Shown one piece after another: positions 37,893 through 47,610 of a stretch of 64,000 bases of DNA. Each line of letters starts with the position of its first letter. The stretch's first letter is position 1. The position numbers were made by a program, and so were the translations under genes. The notes beneath the pieces are model-generated. The model saw only the letters and a list, made by a program, of their open reading frames with translations. It was not told the origin of the DNA and did no database searches. Origin of the DNA: Methanoregula sp. (lineage in GTDB: Archaea > Halobacteriota > Methanomicrobia > Methanomicrobiales > Methanospirillaceae); the NCBI GenBank assembly GCA_026625165.1, contig CP112999.1, positions 1,988,741-2,052,740 of the forward strand. The letters run 5' to 3'.

Positions 37893-38543
37893 TCATGAGG
37901 AGAGAATCTCGTCCAGCAGTCCGACGATGCCGTCCCCGGTCTTCAGGTTCGTGCGGAACACCTTCATGGACGGGTTGTACCGGTGGATATCCGCCTCCAT
38001 GCGGTCAAGGTTTGCGCCCACGGCCTCTGCGAGGTCGACTTTGTTGATGACTCCGATCGTGCAGTCCCGAAACATCATCGGGTGCTTGTTCACGACATCG
38101 TCGCCTTCCGTCGAACTGACAATGACAATCCGTTTTTCCGCGCCCAGTTTGAAATCGGTGGGGCAGACCATGTTGCCCACGTTTTCGATGAAGAGCACAT
38201 CGATCTCATCGAGCGGGAGGTGGTCGATGGCGTGTTCGACCAGATGTGCGTCAAGGTGGCATTCCTTGCCGGTGTTTGCATTATAGGCAGGGATGCCAAG
38301 CAATTTGATCCGCCTGAAATCGTCGTCCCCGTACACGTCACCGGCTATCGCCCCTGCCCGCTTCCCTTTCCTGACAAGCAGCGGGACGAGCCGTTCGATG
38401 AGTGCAGTCTTGCCCGAACCGATCGCGCCCAGAAGGTCAAACGCCCGCACCCCATGAGCCATGAGGTGCTCCGCGTTGTGGACCGCGATCCGGTTGTTGA
38501 CGTCGTAGACATCCTTCTCGATCCTGACGTCAATATGGTGCAT
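37893..38543 (-). CDS. hypB: Hydrogenase nickel incorporation GTPase HypB
   Basis: 216 residues. P-loop GAIGSGKTAL, switch II with FIENVGNMVCP, and NKVD are in place. Cys95-like and His residues of the metal site appear in NTGKECHLDAHLV. The N-terminal nickel-binding CxxCGC motif and His-rich tract of bacterial HypB are absent, as in archaeal forms. It delivers nickel to hydrogenases, which hydrogenotrophic methanogens need. No other hyp gene is nearby. Confidence 0.95.
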   Translation of the reverse strand: MHHIDVRIEKDVYDVNNRIAVHNAEHLMAHGVRAFDLLGAIGSGKTALIERLVPLLVRKGKRAGAIAGDVYGDDDFRRIKLLGIPAYNANTGKECHLDAHLVEHAIDHLPLDEIDVLFIENVGNMVCPTDFKLGAEKRIVIVSSTEGDDVVNKHPMMFRDCTIGVINKVDLAEAVGANLDRMEADIHRYNPSMKVFRTNLKTGDGIVGLLDEILSS

Positions 38544-38598
38544 GCACTAAAGGTTGGAGCGTGCAGTGTTTATACCTTAACACACAAACCATCCTGCA

Positions 38599-38871
38599 AT
38601 GGCAGATGAGTGTGTCCTGTACCCCTGTTATTTCAACGGCGCGCTGAAACGGAGCGAGGGGCGGAGGGTGCCCCTCAAGGCAGGGGTAAAAGCACCATCG
38701 CTTGCCGAGCTTGAGCGGGTATTGAAACGCTCGGGCCTCAGGTTCCGTGCCGAGGACAACCACCACCCGGCCCACTGGGAGCGCCATGAGGGGCGCCTTG
38801 TCGTTGAATGGAATAAGGGGAAGGGAGCGCTTATTAAAAAAGTGGCGCAGCAGATGGGAGGAAAACGATGA
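38599..38871 (+). CDS. srp19: Signal recognition particle 19 kDa protein
   Basis: 90-residue SRP19, which binds 7S RNA and prepares it for SRP54. It shows VLYPCYFNGALKRSEGRRVP and the C-terminal GKGALIKKVAQQM, as in archaeal SRP19. Divergent from hypB with 55 bases between them. The stop overlaps the next start (ATGA). Confidence 0.93.
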   Translation: MADECVLYPCYFNGALKRSEGRRVPLKAGVKAPSLAELERVLKRSGLRFRAEDNHHPAHWERHEGRLVVEWNKGKGALIKKVAQQMGGKR

Positions 38872-39521
38872 AAAAAATGTTCGACCTGCACACGCACACG
38901 ATCCACTCAGACGGGGAGATGCTTCCGATCGAACTCATACGGCGTATGGCGGTGCTAGGGTACACCACCGTAGCCATCGCCGACCATGTCGACACCTCAA
39001 ATGTCACTACTATTCTTGGGTCACTGGCGCTGGTGAAAGACTCGGCGCAGCTGTTCGGAGTGAACCTCCTGTGCGGGGTCGAGATCACCCATGTACCCCC
39101 GGAACAGATTGCCGGCCTTGCAAAACAGGCAAAAGACGCGGGAGGGGACATCGTGATTGTGCACGGCGAGACTCCTGTAGAACCAGTTGCTCCCGGCACA
39201 AACCGTGCTGCATGCACCTGCAGGTATGTCGACGTCCTCGCCCACCCGGGTATGATTAACATTGAGGATGCCATCCATGCTGCCAAAAATAATATCGCAC
39301 TCGAGGTCACTTCGAGGAGTGGGCACAACCGGACCAACGGGTATGTCGTTCAGGTAGCCCGCGAAACCGGGTGTCAGGTTGTTGTGGATTCAGATGCCCA
39401 CGGCCCGCACGACCTGCTGGACGAACGCGCGAGATTCCTTGTTGCGAAGGGTGCCGGGCTGACCGAAGCGGAATGCCGAGACGTATTATCTTTAAATATC
39501 GAGCAGTTCCTCTCTTCCTGA
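38868..39521 (+). CDS. PHP-domain phosphoesterase (histidinol phosphatase family)
   Basis: 217 residues. Metal-binding PHP motifs are visible: DLHTHTIHSDG at the start, ADHVDT, GVEITHV, DVLAHPG and DSDAHG, so all metal ligands of the three-metal site seem present. This compact archaeal form is often encoded beside SRP19. It could act as a histidinol phosphatase or a nucleotide or sugar phosphatase; the substrate is open. Confidence 0.88.
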   Translation: MKKMFDLHTHTIHSDGEMLPIELIRRMAVLGYTTVAIADHVDTSNVTTILGSLALVKDSAQLFGVNLLCGVEITHVPPEQIAGLAKQAKDAGGDIVIVHGETPVEPVAPGTNRAACTCRYVDVLAHPGMINIEDAIHAAKNNIALEVTSRSGHNRTNGYVVQVARETGCQVVVDSDAHGPHDLLDERARFLVAKGAGLTEAECRDVLSLNIEQFLSS

Positions 39522-39624
39522 AATTATTATTTATACTTTCACAAAACTTTTAAATACTGAACAGGCATTGATATATAGATTGCTAATTTAATCTGGCACA
39601 TCTGTATCTTTCAGAGGTTGTTGT

Positions 39625-39894
39625 GTGAAAGTTGTTGGTCGAGCGATGAGCACCCCCGGCAGCCGGATGCTCGTTATCCAGTGTGAACCCGCCCAACTCC
39701 CCGGACTGTACAGCGAAGTTATTGACCGGAAGATGCAGCCGGTCGGTAAAATCGTTGATATCTTCGGCAACATAAAAAAGCCCTACGCAACCGTCATCTG
39801 CCGCGGGCGGTGCGACATCAAACCTGAAGAGAAAGTGTTCGCAAAGGCAGCAACCGATCCAAAAGGGTACCGTCCTGTGTTAAGGAAGCGATAA
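39625..39894 (+). CDS. gar1: H/ACA RNA-protein component Gar1
   Basis: 89 residues: KVVGRAMSTPGSRMLVIQ, IVDIFGNIKKPYATV and CDIKPEEKVFA match the archaeal Gar1 beta barrel, part of the box H/ACA pseudouridylation complex with Cbf5, Nop10 and L7Ae. GTG start. A TATA-like element TTTTAAATAC at 39548-39557 would serve both this gene and TFB, which starts 17 bases after it. Confidence 0.92.
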   Translation: MKVVGRAMSTPGSRMLVIQCEPAQLPGLYSEVIDRKMQPVGKIVDIFGNIKKPYATVICRGRCDIKPEEKVFAKAATDPKGYRPVLRKR

Positions 39895-39911
39895 CAGCGT
39901 GGTGAATGTAA

Positions 39912-40916
39912 ATGCAGGAAATTGAAAAACTCAAAGTTCTCCAGAATGAGCGGGAAGCCCTCAAGTCCCGCACGAAAATAAAAGAGCAGGAGAAGAAGGC
40001 AGAGAACCATACCGAGACCGTCTGCCCCGAGTGCGGGGGCCGGCAGCTTGTCCATGACTATGAGCGTGCAGAACTGGTCTGCCAGGGCTGCGGGCTTGTG
40101 ATCGACGACGACTTCATTGACCGCGGCCCCGAATGGCGTGCGTTTGACCATGACCAGCGCATGAAGAGATCAAGGGTCGGCGCACCGATGACCTTTACGA
40201 TCCATGACAAGGGGCTCTCGACCATGATCGACTGGCGCAACCGTGACAGTTACGGCAGGGCAATCTCAAGCAAGAACCGTGCCCAGCTCTACCGCCTGCG
40301 CAAGTGGCAGCGCCGTATCCGGGTCAGCAACGCGACCGAGCGCAACCTCGCGTTCGCACTCTCGGAACTCGACCGGATGGCATCGGCTCTCGGCCTCCCC
40401 CGCAATGTCCGCGAGACCGCAGCTGTCGTCTACCGTGATGCAGTGGACAAGAACCTGATCCGGGGAAGGAGTATTGAGGGAGTCGCCGCTGCAGCACTCT
40501 ACGCAGCGTGCCGGCAGTGCAGCGTCCCCCGGACTCTTGATGAGATCGCGGAAGTGTCGCGTGTCTCAAGGAAAGAGATTGGACGGACATACCGGTTCAT
40601 CTCCCGCGAACTGGGTTTAAAACTCCTCCCGACCTCGCCAATCGACTATGTGCCCCGGTTCTGCTCCGGGCTCACACTCAAAGGAGAGGTGCAGTCCCGC
40701 GCGGTGGAGATCCTGCGTCAGGCAGGCGAGCGCGAGCTCACCAGCGGCAGGGGGCCAACCGGTGTCGCGGCTGCGGCAATCTACATCTCATCGATCCTTG
40801 GCGGGGAACGCCGCACCCAGCGTGAAGTCGCCGAAGTCGCCGGTGTGACCGAGGTCACCATCAGGAACAGGTACAAGGAACTGGCAGAAAAGCTGGATAT
40901 CGAGATCATCCTCTGA
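39912..40916 (+). CDS. tfb: Transcription initiation factor TFB
   Basis: 334 residues. After a charged N-terminal stretch (about 30 residues, longer than usual) comes the zinc ribbon (CPECGG ... CQGCG), the B-finger region ([19 protein letters not shown]) and two cyclin-like repeats, with the second ending [12 protein letters not shown], which contacts BRE DNA. All parts needed for RNA polymerase recruitment are intact. The gar1-tfb pairing is usual in Euryarchaeota. Confidence 0.96.
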   Translation: MQEIEKLKVLQNEREALKSRTKIKEQEKKAENHTETVCPECGGRQLVHDYERAELVCQGCGLVIDDDFIDRGPEWRAFDHDQRMKRSRVGAPMTFTIHDKGLSTMIDWRNRDSYGRAISSKNRAQLYRLRKWQRRIRVSNATERNLAFALSELDRMASALGLPRNVRETAAVVYRDAVDKNLIRGRSIEGVAAAALYAACRQCSVPRTLDEIAEVSRVSRKEIGRTYRFISRELGLKLLPTSPIDYVPRFCSGLTLKGEVQSRAVEILRQAGERELTSGRGPTGVAAAAIYISSILGGERRTQREVAEVAGVTEVTIRNRYKELAEKLDIEIIL

Positions 40917-41003
40917 TCTTTTTTTCCCATAAATTTTTGCGGCAGGCTGTGGTATCACAACAACTATATTTCATCCGCAGCAACTTTGTATGCCAGACCG
41001 TCC

Positions 41004-41075
41004 GGGCTCGTAGATCAGGGGTAGATCGTTACGTTCGCAACGTAAAGGCCGCGGGTTCAAATCCCGCCGGGTCCA
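41004..41075 (+). tRNA. tRNA-Ala (CGC)
   Basis: 72 bases. Acceptor GGGCTCG/CGGGTCC with the alanine identity pair G3-U70, anticodon arm TTACG-TTCGCAA-CGTAA with anticodon CGC, T arm GCGGG-TTCAAAT-CCCGC, A73. CCA is not encoded. Confidence 0.95.
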
Positions 41076-41247
41076 TCTTTTTTATAAGCGAGATAGATCT
41101 TACTTTTTACCTGTTCATGGTTACCAATGGAACTATACCTTCCTCTCACCAGCCCTTTAACCGGTAAATGAACTGCGCGGGCAATCAGGTATCGATGGTA
41201 TTAAAACAATCATGTACACAAATTTTACTCCCTGCAACCGGTGACAC

Positions 41248-42480
41248 ATGAAAACACAGGTAGAGCGTGCAAGAGGGGGAACGATCACATCCCTGTGCAG
41301 ATCCGTGGCAAATGCCGAGGGGTTACATCCCGAACTCATCGCCTCCCGCATCTCCACCGGAAGCATCGTGATCATGAGCCGGGGTAAATGCTGTGTCGGC
41401 ATTGGCGAGGGGCTACGCACCAAGGTGAACGTCAACATCGGCACATCGTCCCAGAGGCACGACCCCATGGAAGAAGCGATGAAAGCGGAGATTGCCCAAA
41501 GGTATGGGGCGGATACCGTCAGTGATCTCTCGATGGGCCCGGAAATCCGGAGTACCAGGAACCTCATTTTTAACCACACGTCTCTCCCGATCACAACGGT
41601 CCCGATCTACCAGACCGCTTCTGAAACCGGCATCAGGGACATGACAGGGGAAGACATCATCCGGACCATCCATGAACAGGCAAAGGAGGGGGTCAGCTCG
41701 TTTGTCCTCCACTGCGTCAGCAGACCTGTGCTCAATGCATATAAAAAAAATAAAAGGATCCTCGGGATAGTCTCAAAAGGCGGCTCGATCACCAGCGCCT
41801 ATATGCTGCTCAACCGCTGCGAGAACCCGTTTATTGAACATTTCAGGACCGTCCTTTCCATCCTGAAAAAGTATGATATTGTCCTCTCCCTGGGCAATAC
41901 CATGCGGAGCGGCGGCATCCACGATGCACGGGATAAAGCCCAGCTTGCAGAGATCCGCGAAAATATCAGGCTTGCCCGTCTTGCACACGATGCAGGCGTC
42001 CAGGTGATCATCGAGGGGGTAGGCGGACACGTACGAACGGATAAGATCGCGCAATATGTGAAATACCATAAACGGCTGGCAAACTTCCCGCTCTTTGTTG
42101 CCGGCCCGCTGCCGACGGACGTGGCGATGGGGTATGACCATATTGCCGGATGTGCCGGTGCAAGCATTGCAAGCGGTGCGGGGGCGGACTACCTCTGTTA
42201 TATCACACCCGCCGAACACCTCAGCCTCCCAACGCCGGAGCAGGTGCGGGAGGGGCTGATCGCGTTCAGGATTGCCGCACATATCGGGGACAGCGTAAAA
42301 TACGGGCTTTCCCCTGCTGATGCATCGGTTTCAAAGAACCGTGCAGACATGGACTGGGAGGGGCAGTTCTGCAATGCGCTCGATCCGGACAAGGCGCGGT
42401 TGATGGCGCCCCGCTCCGGCCCGTGCTCGATGTGCGGTGATTTTTGTGCCATCAAAATCATGCGGGAACTGGCACTGTGA
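41248..42480 (+). CDS. thiC: Phosphomethylpyrimidine synthase ThiC
   Basis: 410-residue radical SAM enzyme that converts aminoimidazole ribotide to the thiamine pyrimidine HMP-phosphate. The C-terminal cluster motif is CSMCGDFCAIK (CxxCxxxC spacing here), and the barrel core includes GTSSQRHDP, CVSRPVLNAYK, SLGNTMRSGGIHD and EGVGGHVRTDKI. This is the compact archaeal form. No riboswitch-like structure is seen in the 170 bases upstream. ThiL, the last step of the pathway, is also in this window. Confidence 0.95.
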   Translation: MKTQVERARGGTITSLCRSVANAEGLHPELIASRISTGSIVIMSRGKCCVGIGEGLRTKVNVNIGTSSQRHDPMEEAMKAEIAQRYGADTVSDLSMGPEIRSTRNLIFNHTSLPITTVPIYQTASETGIRDMTGEDIIRTIHEQAKEGVSSFVLHCVSRPVLNAYKKNKRILGIVSKGGSITSAYMLLNRCENPFIEHFRTVLSILKKYDIVLSLGNTMRSGGIHDARDKAQLAEIRENIRLARLAHDAGVQVIIEGVGGHVRTDKIAQYVKYHKRLANFPLFVAGPLPTDVAMGYDHIAGCAGASIASGAGADYLCYITPAEHLSLPTPEQVREGLIAFRIAAHIGDSVKYGLSPADASVSKNRADMDWEGQFCNALDPDKARLMAPRSGPCSMCGDFCAIKIMRELAL

Positions 42481-42522
42481 GATATACCTGGTTGAATGAG
42501 AAAGTGATCAGGAACACCGTTT

Positions 42523-42708
42523 TTACTTCTTCTGCTGCATTGACGCGACTTCGCTCTCAAGCGTCGACTTCAGCCTGTCCACAGCTTCGTTGAGGTCGCT
42601 GGTTGTAGTAATCATGAACGAGTTATCGCTCTTTGGGTCGTGGTAGTTGACGATATACTCGATCTGCCCGTCCTTTCCTTTCTTGGGTTCGATGATCAGC
42701 TTTGCCAT
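42523..42708 (-). CDS. Small conserved hypothetical protein
   Basis: 61 residues: a beta hairpin (AKLIIEPKKGKDGQIEYIV) and a C-terminal helix (LNEAVDRLKSTLESEVASM). Charged, no cysteines, no membrane segment. The start at 42708 is chosen because translation from 42720 adds only MCII. Function unknown. Confidence 0.6.
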   Translation of the reverse strand: MAKLIIEPKKGKDGQIEYIVNYHDPKSDNSFMITTTSDLNEAVDRLKSTLESEVASMQQKK

Positions 42709-42818
42709 AATGATGCACAAAAGGTTCTGTCTTTATCCCTCATGTTTCTTTTTAAACAAGACGCCGATCAGCAACAACTATATGGAATCCGCAGAAAAAT
42801 AGTATGCCACATCTGTTG

Positions 42819-42890
42819 GGGCTCGTAGATCAGGGGTAGATCGTCACGTTTGCAACGTGAAGGCCACGGGTTCGAATCCCGTCGAGTCCA
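42819..42890 (+). tRNA. tRNA-Ala (TGC)
   Basis: 72 bases, closely similar to the tRNA-Ala(CGC) gene 1.8 kb upstream. Acceptor GGGCTCG/CGAGTCC with G3-U70, anticodon arm TCACG-TTTGCAA-CGTGA with anticodon TGC, A73, no CCA. It marks the left edge of the accessory island. Confidence 0.95.
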
Positions 42891-42933
42891 TCTTTTGTTT
42901 TCCCTTTTTTTAGATTGGAATTTAAAAAAATGA

Positions 42934-43515
42934 TTATTTAGGTCTGGCCACTTCAACTGCATCAATGGTGATGAGCGGCATCTGCGCTCCGCTCTGAGGC
43001 AATACAACTGCAGTATTGGAATTTTTCGCTGGAGATACTACTAATGTGTGGACACCATCCGGCAGTCCGGCAGCAATCGGGACAGTTTTTATCGCTGCAT
43101 TGTTAGAATACATGTCGATCGACGGAAGTGTTTTCCCATCGAGAGTGACTTCAGCAGTTCCTCCAAACGGAGCTGCGAGATATACAAGAGCAATACCTGT
43201 CCCATTAAAAGTCAGGGTCATTTTAATGTTGTTGTATCCATAGGAACCGTAACCGGTCAATGTCCATGTGCCCCCGCTGGCCTGATTATTTTGTTCATTT
43301 TTCCAGCCGGGACTGTATACGATCATTGGGTCGGATTCTTCAACACGGATGGTTTCTATCTGGGATACCGGGCTTGTTGTTGTTACCTGAACAAGAGGCG
43401 ATCCACCGCTGGACTGAGGATTTGATGCAGTGTTTGAACACCCGCACAGAAAAACTCCGCATACCACTATAGCAATTGCACATATTGACAGCGGGATGAT
43501 GGCAATTCGTTTCAT
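42934..43515 (-). CDS. Lipoprotein with carbohydrate-binding-like domain
   Basis: 193 residues: signal helix, lipobox VFLCGCS, Ser/Gly linker, then a beta-sandwich with PMIVYSPGWKNEQNNQASGG, TFNGTGIALVYLAAPFGGTAEV and PDGVHTLVVSPAKN, the pattern of galactose-binding/CBM-like surface domains. Probably binds surface glycans or the envelope. Same strand as the next surface protein, 58 bases apart. Confidence 0.75.
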   Translation of the reverse strand: MKRIAIIPLSICAIAIVVCGVFLCGCSNTASNPQSSGGSPLVQVTTTSPVSQIETIRVEESDPMIVYSPGWKNEQNNQASGGTWTLTGYGSYGYNNIKMTLTFNGTGIALVYLAAPFGGTAEVTLDGKTLPSIDMYSNNAAIKTVPIAAGLPDGVHTLVVSPAKNSNTAVVLPQSGAQMPLITIDAVEVARPK

Positions 43516-43573
43516 AGATAATAATAAAATTAATGAATAGTAATAATGATTTTGTTTTGAAAGACAGGGAAAA

Positions 43574-44782
43574 TTATTTTCTCTTCTTTTGCATCATTGC
43601 ACCGAAGTAAACGAGCGCAACAGATACGACACTAATTATGTATACCGGCTCAATTCCCGATTTCTGGGTAGTGGTGACGACAGGAACGGTTGCTTCCGAT
43701 TTTACATCATCGATTAAAACAACGTAATCCCCTGTTCCGATATCCTGCTGAGATGAGTATGAGTAGTCATCCTCAATACCGATACTCATCCACATCAGTT
43801 TGTCAAGATCCATTTTGCCGTTGAGGTCTTGTTTTTCCCATGTCATTGGTTGGAACTTTGAAAACGGGATATTGGAATATTCCCATCCGGCCTTATCCAG
43901 TTCGCGGGCAACCGCCCAATAGCCGATGCTGGGTTCGAGTGATTCGAAGAGGTATACTCTCAGATGGCCGGTTTTTACCATCGGGTTATATGACCAGAAT
44001 CCGATGCCATTCTGATTCGTGAGATCGAATTGTTTCAGATCTCGCCCGATTCCACCCCAGTCCGGTCTTTCAATATTGTTGAACTGGCAGGTTATTTTGA
44101 TAGAGCTGGAACCGGATTTCACGTTTATGGTATCGAGAGCATTTGTACAGACATCTCCCGGCCCGGCAAATGGGAGCCACGCAGTTGTATCTTCCATGGG
44201 ATCGGACAGGGGCTTGGAAGATTTTTGAGTCGGAGTTGGCGGGGGTGAGGTAAATTTCAGTGTATTAAGACTGCTTTCGAAAATTGACTGATATTTATCA
44301 TAACTGGCTGTGGGAGTTGTCAATGTAAAAACATACCAATGATCTTGATCTATTAAAAAAGAGATTTTTTGACGAACTTTTACACTTTTGAATACTGTGT
44401 CATAAACAAGAACTCGTGCATCCCGATCTCCTACTTTTGTCCTTTCTTCAGATACCAATTGAAAATTATATTCCGATCCTAGCCTCGTGAGCTCTAATTT
44501 TGTTGCTGATACCACATCATCTATTCCAAAACCCATTGTATTATTGACATTAACATTTATGGAACTTGCAGAATTTGTGTCTTTGAATGCGATTATTACT
44601 CCTTTTTGACTGTTATCTACAATCCATCCCGCCGGGGGATCAAATGAGAAGCCATATTGAGAATTTGTGTAAGCACTTGTCACAGTGACAAGCAGCACTA
44701 AGGCAATTGATAATCCAATACAATACATCACTGTGTTCCGGGAATATCCCGAATGCGATTGCGTTCTGAAAACAACCACCAT
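43574..44782 (-). CDS. Membrane-anchored surface protein with PsbP-like and sugar-binding-like domains
   Basis: 402 residues. Signal helix, then a domain of about 150 residues starting YGFSFDPPAGWIVDN that resembles PsbP/DcrB-like proteins, a Pro linker, a second beta domain (about 205-365; INVKSGSSSIKITCQF, NGIGFWSYN) like carbohydrate-binding folds, and a C-terminal membrane helix followed by QKKRK. The start may be 44782 or ATG 44728. The DNA is more A+T-rich than the core genes. Confidence 0.72.
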   Translation of the reverse strand: MVVVFRTQSHSGYSRNTVMYCIGLSIALVLLVTVTSAYTNSQYGFSFDPPAGWIVDNSQKGVIIAFKDTNSASSINVNVNNTMGFGIDDVVSATKLELTRLGSEYNFQLVSEERTKVGDRDARVLVYDTVFKSVKVRQKISFLIDQDHWYVFTLTTPTASYDKYQSIFESSLNTLKFTSPPPTPTQKSSKPLSDPMEDTTAWLPFAGPGDVCTNALDTINVKSGSSSIKITCQFNNIERPDWGGIGRDLKQFDLTNQNGIGFWSYNPMVKTGHLRVYLFESLEPSIGYWAVARELDKAGWEYSNIPFSKFQPMTWEKQDLNGKMDLDKLMWMSIGIEDDYSYSSQQDIGTGDYVVLIDDVKSEATVPVVTTTQKSGIEPVYIISVVSVALVYFGAMMQKKRK

Positions 44783-44835
44783 ATCCAGGTCACATACCTT
44801 TATTGAAGGGGAATTGCTCGTAAAATATTTAAAGA

Positions 44836-45714
44836 ATGTTTTTTAATCAAAACAATTCTATCAATTATAATATGTCCCGCACCTCCGAATTCCTTCGGAC
44901 TCTATGTTATATCGATGGCGGAATTCTCCTGTTCACAACAGTATTACGATTAAACCAAGGGGACATTAACGCGTTATTTATTCTTATCCCCGCGCTTCTC
45001 TCATTCGCTGCAGGCAGATATTATACTACACATAAGGATTATGTTTCATTCTGGTCCCTCCTCATATCGGGAGGCTTGGGTTATGTAATGCTCATTAATC
45101 AGAATCCTTACTATCCTGACCCAGTCGGGACAGTATTAATGAAATTCCTCCTGCTCGCGTTCCCGCAAACAGTGATCCTGATCCTTACAATAAAAATCAA
45201 GGGTTTTGTCCTGTATCCAAAGGATGAGCCTGCTATACAAAACAAAGCTACCTTTTCCCCAGATAAAGGTGTAAAACCGTTATCCTCAACCGGCCATCAC
45301 GACGTCTTCATCAGCCATGCACAGGCAGACAAACCTGTAGCAGATGCCGTATGTGCCCGGCTTGAAGCTGCCAACATCCGCTGCTGGATTGCACCCCGTG
45401 ACGTTCCACCCGGCAAGGATTTCCCGGAAGCCATCATTGAGGGCATAGAAGGGAGCCGGGTGATGGTTCTCATCTTCTCGTCCCATTCCAATAACTCAAA
45501 ACATGTCATCCGCGAACTTACGAGTGCAGTCAACAAGGGGCTCGTCATCGTCCCGTTCCGGATTGAGGATATCATTCCTTCAAAGTCCATGGAGTACCTC
45601 ATCAACATTCCTCACTGGCTTGACGCACTGACTCCCCCGCTGGAACAACATCTCGAAACTCTTACGGATCGGATTGTACACATTTTACAGGATATTCCAT
45701 TGCCTGAGAAATAG
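44836..45714 (+). CDS. Membrane TIR-domain protein
   Basis: 292 residues. Four predicted membrane helices (about 22-122) precede a cytoplasmic TIR domain (155-290). The TIR shows HHDVFISHAQADKPVADAV, CWIAPRDVPPGKDFPEAI and NNSKHVIREL, where Glu227 is at the position of the catalytic glutamate of NAD-cleaving TIRs, and ends IPHWLDALTPPLEQH. The TIR half is closely similar to the one encoded at 49166. A TATA-like AAATATTTAAAG lies just before the ATG, so the mRNA may be leaderless or start at ATG 44872. Role inferred: NAD-consuming effector or signalling enzyme. Confidence 0.85.
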   Translation: MFFNQNNSINYNMSRTSEFLRTLCYIDGGILLFTTVLRLNQGDINALFILIPALLSFAAGRYYTTHKDYVSFWSLLISGGLGYVMLINQNPYYPDPVGTVLMKFLLLAFPQTVILILTIKIKGFVLYPKDEPAIQNKATFSPDKGVKPLSSTGHHDVFISHAQADKPVADAVCARLEAANIRCWIAPRDVPPGKDFPEAIIEGIEGSRVMVLIFSSHSNNSKHVIRELTSAVNKGLVIVPFRIEDIIPSKSMEYLINIPHWLDALTPPLEQHLETLTDRIVHILQDIPLPEK

Positions 45715-45887
45715 AGAAGATCATTTTTTCTGATGCAGAATCGGGAGCCTCTGCATAGCCACAAATTTTTTTATCTATATTCAGACTTAAAATTAAATAC
45801 GGCATAACCAGAAAATATTATTTAAATTGTGATGGTACTGATCGTATGAAAGCGAAGTCATTTGTGATATTCGTATTAATAATCCTG

Positions 45888-45895
45888 ACAATTAC
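45888..45895 (+). repeat. Target-site duplication, left copy
   Basis: ACAATTAC immediately before the element's left end; the same 8 bases follow the right end at 46905-46912. Perfect identity suggests recent insertion. Confidence 0.92.
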
Positions 45896-46904
45896 GGCTC
45901 TGTAGAAAACCTGATCTAAAACAGAGTTGTACCGACGACCGAAAGAGCTAAGGTACGGTGTCTCCTTACCTTGTTATGCAATCAACCTGTAAGGAGACGA
46001 TATAGTGTCAGCAAACCGGTATATCAGGTTTGTTGAAATATCATCCGGATTGATCAAAGATTCAAGAATTCCTCTTTTCTCTTCCAAGTTCTCAAGAAAA
46101 ACCTATACCCAACACCAGTTACTCATTCTCCTTCTCCTGAAAGAATATCTGTCTGAAGATTACCGGGACACGATCGAACTAACTGAGATCATGGATTCTC
46201 TCAGAGAGAAGATTCACCTCGATGAAGTACCTCATTTCACGACTATCCAGAAGTTCTGTCAACGGATCCGATCATTCACTTTCACCCGGTTACTTAACCG
46301 GCTCATGAAAATGTTCTACGACTGGGGCGAGAGGATCCCTTGTACTGCTATCGATTCATCCGGGTTCACCAGCTCCTATGCCAGCCATTATTATTCGTGG
46401 AGAACCGGTAAGACCAGAAAACGGTTCCTGAAAACCTCGATCTCCGTTGATACTGATCGTCAGATTATCACCGGTCTGAAGATCTCCCAGCACCCGGTCC
46501 ATGATATCCCTCACGCTGAAAAACTCCTGAAACAAACTCACAGAACCAGACAATCCGACCTCTATGTCATGGACAAAGGATACGACTCTGAAGAGATCCA
46601 TGAATTGATCCGGGACTCCCTCAACTCCTGTTCCCTTATCCCGGTCAGAAACAGAAAACGGAAACGAATCTCCGGGTATTACCGAAGACGAATCGCTCAG
46701 TCATTCGATGAAGATAAGTATCATCAGAGAAATAAGGTCGAAACGGTATTCTCCGTCCTGAAAAGAAAGTTCGGAGAAGCCCTCAAGGCTCGAAAATACA
46801 GACTCCAGATCAAGGAGATCAAAATTAAAGTGATCCTCTATAACCTCTCAAGAATGATGTTAACAATTTCAGTTCTTATTCGTATTGAGGAATTCTACAG
46901 AGCC
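45896..46904 (+). mobile_element. Complete insertion sequence, IS5-like with 8-bp target duplication
   Basis: 1009 bases. Terminal inverted repeats start GGCTCTGTAGAA on both ends (14 of the first 16 bases match: left GGCTCTGTAGAAAACC, right reversed GGCTCTGTAGAATTCC). One transposase gene fills it. The 8-base target duplication and size suggest the ISH1-like subgroup of IS5, which is a guess from general features. The inside has no stop for the transposase before the right end. Confidence 0.9.
46005..46904 (+). CDS. IS5-like DDE transposase, read through into host gene
   Basis: 300 codons from a GTG with AAGGAG before it to the exact right end of the element. DDE residues appear in [26 protein letters not shown] and [20 protein letters not shown] (Y..R..E..F..K pattern). 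The frame has no stop of its own: it crosses the terminal repeat and continues 228 codons into the interrupted lipoprotein, stopping at 47588, so the present product would be a 527-residue chimera. The catalytic part looks intact. Confidence 0.9.
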
Positions 46905-46912
46905 ACAATTAC
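46905..46912 (+). repeat. Target-site duplication, right copy
   Basis: ACAATTAC directly after the right terminal repeat, matching 45888-45895. Confidence 0.92.
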
Positions 46913-47610
46913 AACAATCGGTTGCGTGCAGAACACTTCAAATCCTGCCAAGGTAACAACCGGTATTCAGGCATCCCCGACAGCAGTTTCTTCTGCCGGC
47001 ACCCCGGAAATATCGCCCGCTCCCGGAACGACCGCCGCTGGTACAAAAACCAGTATTGTCACACCTCCCGTACTCACCAAGGTCATTAAAGACAGTGACC
47101 TGCTATTCTCATTAAAAGTACCTGAAAATTATTATGGGGCGACGAGAAGGTTATCGAACAGGGAGGGTTACTCGGGAATGATCTTTGCATCCGATATCGT
47201 AGATAAGAGTAACAGGAATCCGCAGTCAATTGAGAACTCTACCGACGATGGGTTGTATATACTAACCTATGGTATCGCGAGGAACCAGGACCAGGATCTA
47301 CGCAACTGGATCCGCGAACACTGGGTAAAGCCTGTCGAAACATCAGTTGTGATAAACGGGATCAAGTACACCAGGTTTGAGACAGGTTCGGGCATTAAGA
47401 GCGTTGCATACATTGGTTCAAAAACCAGTGCCAATGAAAAAGCATACGCGGTTGCCATTATCTATAATGTTGATCCGTCAGCAACCAAGCTCGGGATCGA
47501 AGGTCATGACGCAATGGTGAATTCGTTCCGATGGCTCACGATTAAAGAGGCCGGAACCACAACAGGTGAAGAGACGCAAAAAATATAAGCGCGGTTTAGC
47601 CCTTTCATCC

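Larger units (their letters stand above)
45846..47588 (+). pseudogene. Lipoprotein gene interrupted by an insertion sequence
   Basis: Removing 45896-46904 and one copy of the 8-base target duplication restores one frame of 241 codons: MKAKSFVIFVLIILTI continues into [14 protein letters not shown], giving a signal helix and lipobox exactly across the junction. A Thr/Ser/Pro linker and a domain of about 150 residues ([42 protein letters not shown]) follow. As it stands the 5' part stops after 17 codons inside the element, and the 3' part is fused in frame to the transposase. Confidence 0.9.

Noticed and set aside
41076-41247. Possible thiamine riboswitch before thiC
   Set aside because: No TPP-aptamer core or pairing could be traced by eye in this stretch.
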